DNA of 6,772 nucleotides from positions 20,155-26,926 of the forward strand of contig DDZI01000048.1 of the NCBI GenBank assembly GCA_002346305.1, read 5' to 3'. The notes beneath the pieces are model-generated. The model saw nothing but the letters and a program-made list of their open reading frames with translations. It had not been told where the DNA came from and did not search any database. Made by a program: the position numbers and the translations under genes. Source of the DNA: Actinobacteria bacterium UBA3012. GTDB lineage: Bacteria > Actinomycetota > Actinomycetes > Nanopelagicales > Nanopelagicaceae. Positions 5,286 through 6,772 of the stretch are shown here, piece by piece (within the stretch, counting starts at the first letter, position 1; each line of letters opens with the position of its first letter).

Positions 5286-6251
5286 TTAAGAAAGCCGGGT
5301 AATTTGCAATCCACGCGCTGCTTGACGCTCAAAATGAACTTCTCGCTTGTCCATAAACCGCTCTGCATCAACCTTGGTCTGTGCCAAGAAGGCGGCCAGT
5401 TTGTCGCGATTAGCTTCACCTGCGGCTGATAACCCAGTCAGATCCATCACTCCCCAGGCCCGTAATACCGGCTGGACTACCTCTTCTAAATGCAGATTTA
5501 GGTCATAAATACCGGCGAGCGCAATCTGGACCGATTTACGTCCGAATCCAGGGATGCCATAACCAGGCATTGCAAAATTAACCACAACATCAGAAATTGC
5601 CTCGACAACGGCGTCAGGCTCCATCTCAATCGCGGCGCCAATTAAATTGCGATAAAAAAGCATATGTAAATTCTCATCAAGTGCCACGCGAGTCAACATC
5701 GATTCACAGATTGGATCATCAGAGATTCGCCCGGTGTTGCGATGCGAGATTCGGGTCGCTAACTCTTGAAAAGTTACATAAGCAACTGTGTGCAACATGT
5801 CATCTTCATATGGGGTCTGATAACCAACGCTCATATGCGCCATTCGCAGATCTTCTAACTCAACTGGATCTACGCCACGAGTTGCCATTAAATAATCCCG
5901 TAACACAATTCCGTGCCGGGCTTCTTCAGCAGTCCAGCGATGAATCCAATTCCCCCACGCACCATCTTGACCCATGGAGAGAGTGATCTCGGTGTGATAA
6001 CTCGGCAGATTATCTTCAGTTAGTAAATTTAAAACCAATGAGTTCTGGGCAACATCAGTCAGCCGTGAATCCTTTGCTTCCCAAGCATCGCCATTTAATG
6101 GCCCGGCAAAGGTGCGTCCCTCACTCCATGGCACATACTCATGGGGGTACCAATTCTTTTGAATCGCTAAGTGGCGGTCTAACTCTTTGGCAACTACCGG
6201 CTCAAGGTCGCGGATCAGCCGAGATTGAATCTTTGGGTCATAACTGGCCAT
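5286..6251 (-). CDS. Diiron acyl-ACP desaturase (FA_desaturase_2, DesA-like)
   Basis: A 321-residue soluble ferritin-like protein expected to insert a cis double bond into an acyl chain carried on acyl carrier protein, using O2 and a reduced electron donor. All six diiron ligands of the plant stearoyl-ACP desaturase pattern are present: E79 (TEDNLPSYH), E110 and H113 (TAEEARHG), E163 (TFQELATR), E193 and H196 (ALDENLHM). There are no membrane segments, unlike membrane-bound fatty acid desaturases. Mycobacterial DesA1/DesA2 belong to this family and act in mycolic acid synthesis; here ordinary membrane unsaturated fatty acids are the likelier product. The ATG at 6251 has GGAG 6 bases upstream and is preferred over an in-frame TTG four codons earlier (6263). 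The gene is divergent from an M81 peptidase, and an interrupted palindrome sits in the shared upstream region. Confidence 0.9.
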   Translation of the reverse strand: MASYDPKIQSRLIRDLEPVVAKELDRHLAIQKNWYPHEYVPWSEGRTFAGPLNGDAWEAKDSRLTDVAQNSLVLNLLTEDNLPSYHTEITLSMGQDGAWGNWIHRWTAEEARHGIVLRDYLMATRGVDPVELEDLRMAHMSVGYQTPYEDDMLHTVAYVTFQELATRISHRNTGRISDDPICESMLTRVALDENLHMLFYRNLIGAAIEMEPDAVVEAISDVVVNFAMPGYGIPGFGRKSVQIALAGIYDLNLHLEEVVQPVLRAWGVMDLTGLSAAGEANRDKLAAFLAQTKVDAERFMDKREVHFERQAARGLQITRLS

Positions 6252-6279
6252 TGCAGGCTCCAATCGAGATCAAAAGGCA

Positions 6280-6285
6280 TTCATA
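6280..6285 (-). promoter_or_regulatory. Tentative -10 box of the desaturase
   Basis: TATGAA on the minus strand matches TATAAT at four positions and lies 28 bases before the ATG at 6251, leaving room for a short leader with the GGAG Shine-Dalgarno. No -35 consensus is found; the expected position overlaps the edge of the palindrome at 6304-6323. Confidence 0.3.
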
Positions 6286-6303
6286 AAGCGGTTACGGGAT
6301 AGA

Positions 6304-6323
6304 AGGTTACGCTACCGTAACCT
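6304..6323. promoter_or_regulatory. 20-bp interrupted palindrome between desaturase and M81 genes; candidate operator
   Basis: AGGTTACG and CGTAACCT are perfect 8-bp inverted arms separated by CTAC. A third copy of the half-site, GGTTACG, lies at 6290-6296 as a direct repeat, 15 bp from the first arm start to start. The palindrome lies 12 bp upstream of the M81 -10 box and about 18 bp upstream of the tentative desaturase -10, so it would overlap the -35 region of both divergent promoters. Size and symmetry fit a TetR-type dimer. A TetR-family regulator (MadR) controls desA1/desA2 in mycobacteria, which makes an acyl-CoA-responsive repressor plausible, but the regulator is not in the window. 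Confidence 0.62.
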
Positions 6324-6335
6324 AGCCTGCACTCC

Positions 6336-6341
6336 TAGACT
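6336..6341 (+). promoter_or_regulatory. Candidate leaderless -10 box for the M81 peptidase gene
   Basis: TAGACT (TANNNT) is followed by exactly 7 bases and the ATG at 6349, with no Shine-Dalgarno. The expected -35 region falls on the palindrome at 6304-6323, so binding there would be likely to affect this promoter. Confidence 0.52.
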
Positions 6342-6348
6342 CGCCCGC

Positions 6349-6772
6349 ATGAAAAGAATCCTGATCGCCGAATGTTGCCAAGAGATCGCCTCATTTAACC
6401 CAGTTCCGAGCCAGTTGGAGAGCTTTCGCTTGGCTACCCCAGCCCAACTATTTGCCGAACACCGCTCGCTTCGGACTGAGATCGCCGGCGCCCTGCATCA
6501 CTTTGATTCACGGACAGATATTGAGTTAGTTCCCGGTTTTGGCGCGCGCTCAATTACATCTGGTGGAACTACATCTGCTGCGGCCTGGAAACATATTTCG
6601 GAAAGCTTTTTGGATGCGATTCGAAGTGCGCACGCGGCCGCAAAATTAGATGGTATTTATTTTTGCTTGCACGGTTCCATGGGTGCTGATGATCAATTAG
6701 ACCCTGAAGGTTACTTGCTGGTTGAAACCCGCAAGATTGTTGGCGAGCAGATTCCAATTGTTGCCTCTTTTG
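6349..6772 (+). CDS. M81 family (MlrC-like) metallopeptidase, N-terminal 141 residues (cut by window end)
   Basis: The reading frame is open from the ATG at 6349 to the window edge. The start MKRILIAECCQEIASFNPVP resembles the family opening (typically xIAxxxxETNTFxP), and the strongest marker is LHGSMGADDQLDPEGYLL (107-124), which matches the LHGAM-DPEG signature of the M81/MlrC N-terminal domain. Members are metal-dependent hydrolases; the founding one, MlrC, cleaves linearised microcystin fragments, but most homologues have unknown substrates. The canonical N-terminal ETNTF is altered here to EIASF. The family is usually about 480-500 residues, so roughly 70% lies outside the window, including most metal ligands. 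No signal peptide is seen, so it is probably cytoplasmic. The message is predicted to be leaderless. It shares its upstream region and palindrome with the divergent desaturase. Confidence 0.8.
   Translation, partial: MKRILIAECCQEIASFNPVPSQLESFRLATPAQLFAEHRSLRTEIAGALHHFDSRTDIELVPGFGARSITSGGTTSAAAWKHISESFLDAIRSAHAAAKLDGIYFCLHGSMGADDQLDPEGYLLVETRKIVGEQIPIVASF

Noticed and set aside
5597..5986. Plus-strand open frame of 129 codons opposite the desaturase
   Set aside because: It is the complement of a gene with all diiron motifs; its translation is rich in Q, H, R and S with no recognisable domain and no start signal.
6252..6263. TTG at 6263 as the desaturase start
   Set aside because: The ATG at 6251 has a GGAG 6 bases upstream; the TTG overlaps that GGAG and has no ribosome site of its own.
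6349..6772. Naming the last gene mlrC and inferring microcystin degradation
   Set aside because: Only the N-terminal third is visible, the family is functionally broad and no mlrA, mlrB or mlrD is present.
1..6772. Mobile elements, CRISPR arrays, phage genes or tRNA genes
   Set aside because: No transposase, integrase, spaced direct repeats, terminal inverted repeats or cloverleaf-like segments were seen; the gene content is ordinary core actinobacterial.

Overview
The window looks like a compact, fairly low-GC actinobacterial chromosome, probably a streamlined freshwater lineage of the Nanopelagicales ('acI') type. The actinobacterial assignment rests on three families found essentially in Actinobacteria (DUF3159, DUF3093, DUF4193), on a tandem pair of single-unit TrkA proteins as in mycobacterial ceoB-ceoC, and on a gene order that resembles the mycobacterial Rv2689c-Rv2699c block with several genes missing. 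The low-GC freshwater assignment is inference from base composition and compactness.

Layout, left to right. Positions 1-50 (minus) hold the first codons of a probable aconitase, 27 bases downstream of a minus-strand TRAM-domain/4Fe-4S RNA m5U methyltransferase (78-1331). An 18-bp perfect palindrome (68-85) covers the methyltransferase stop codon and sits just ahead of the aconitase start. Divergent from the methyltransferase is a plus-strand pair of TrkA/RCK potassium-uptake regulatory subunits (1364-2689). Convergent to these is a minus-strand operon, read right to left as PaaI-like thioesterase, dUTPase and DUF3159 membrane protein (2696-4337), whose genes are joined by two ATGA stop/start overlaps. 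Divergent from the thioesterase is a DUF3093 membrane protein (4376-4846). Its stop codon overlaps that of the convergent DUF4193 zinc-ribbon protein (4843-5139). After a 146-base gap comes a minus-strand diiron acyl-ACP desaturase (5286-6251). Divergent from it, and cut by the window end, is an M81/MlrC-like metallopeptidase (6349 onward).

The most informative non-coding signal is a consistent start-site logic. Five genes with no upstream neighbour on their strand lack a Shine-Dalgarno sequence but carry a TANNNT -10 box 6-7 bases before the ATG, which predicts leaderless transcripts. Genes inside operons or with a leader instead carry GGAGG-like sites or ATGA overlaps. Two candidate operators stand out: the 18-bp palindrome before the aconitase, and a 20-bp interrupted palindrome with an extra half-site between the desaturase and the metallopeptidase. 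A weaker 30-bp palindrome lies upstream of DUF4193. I see no mobile elements, CRISPR arrays, tRNA or rRNA genes. No stretch over 300 bases lacks a gene.
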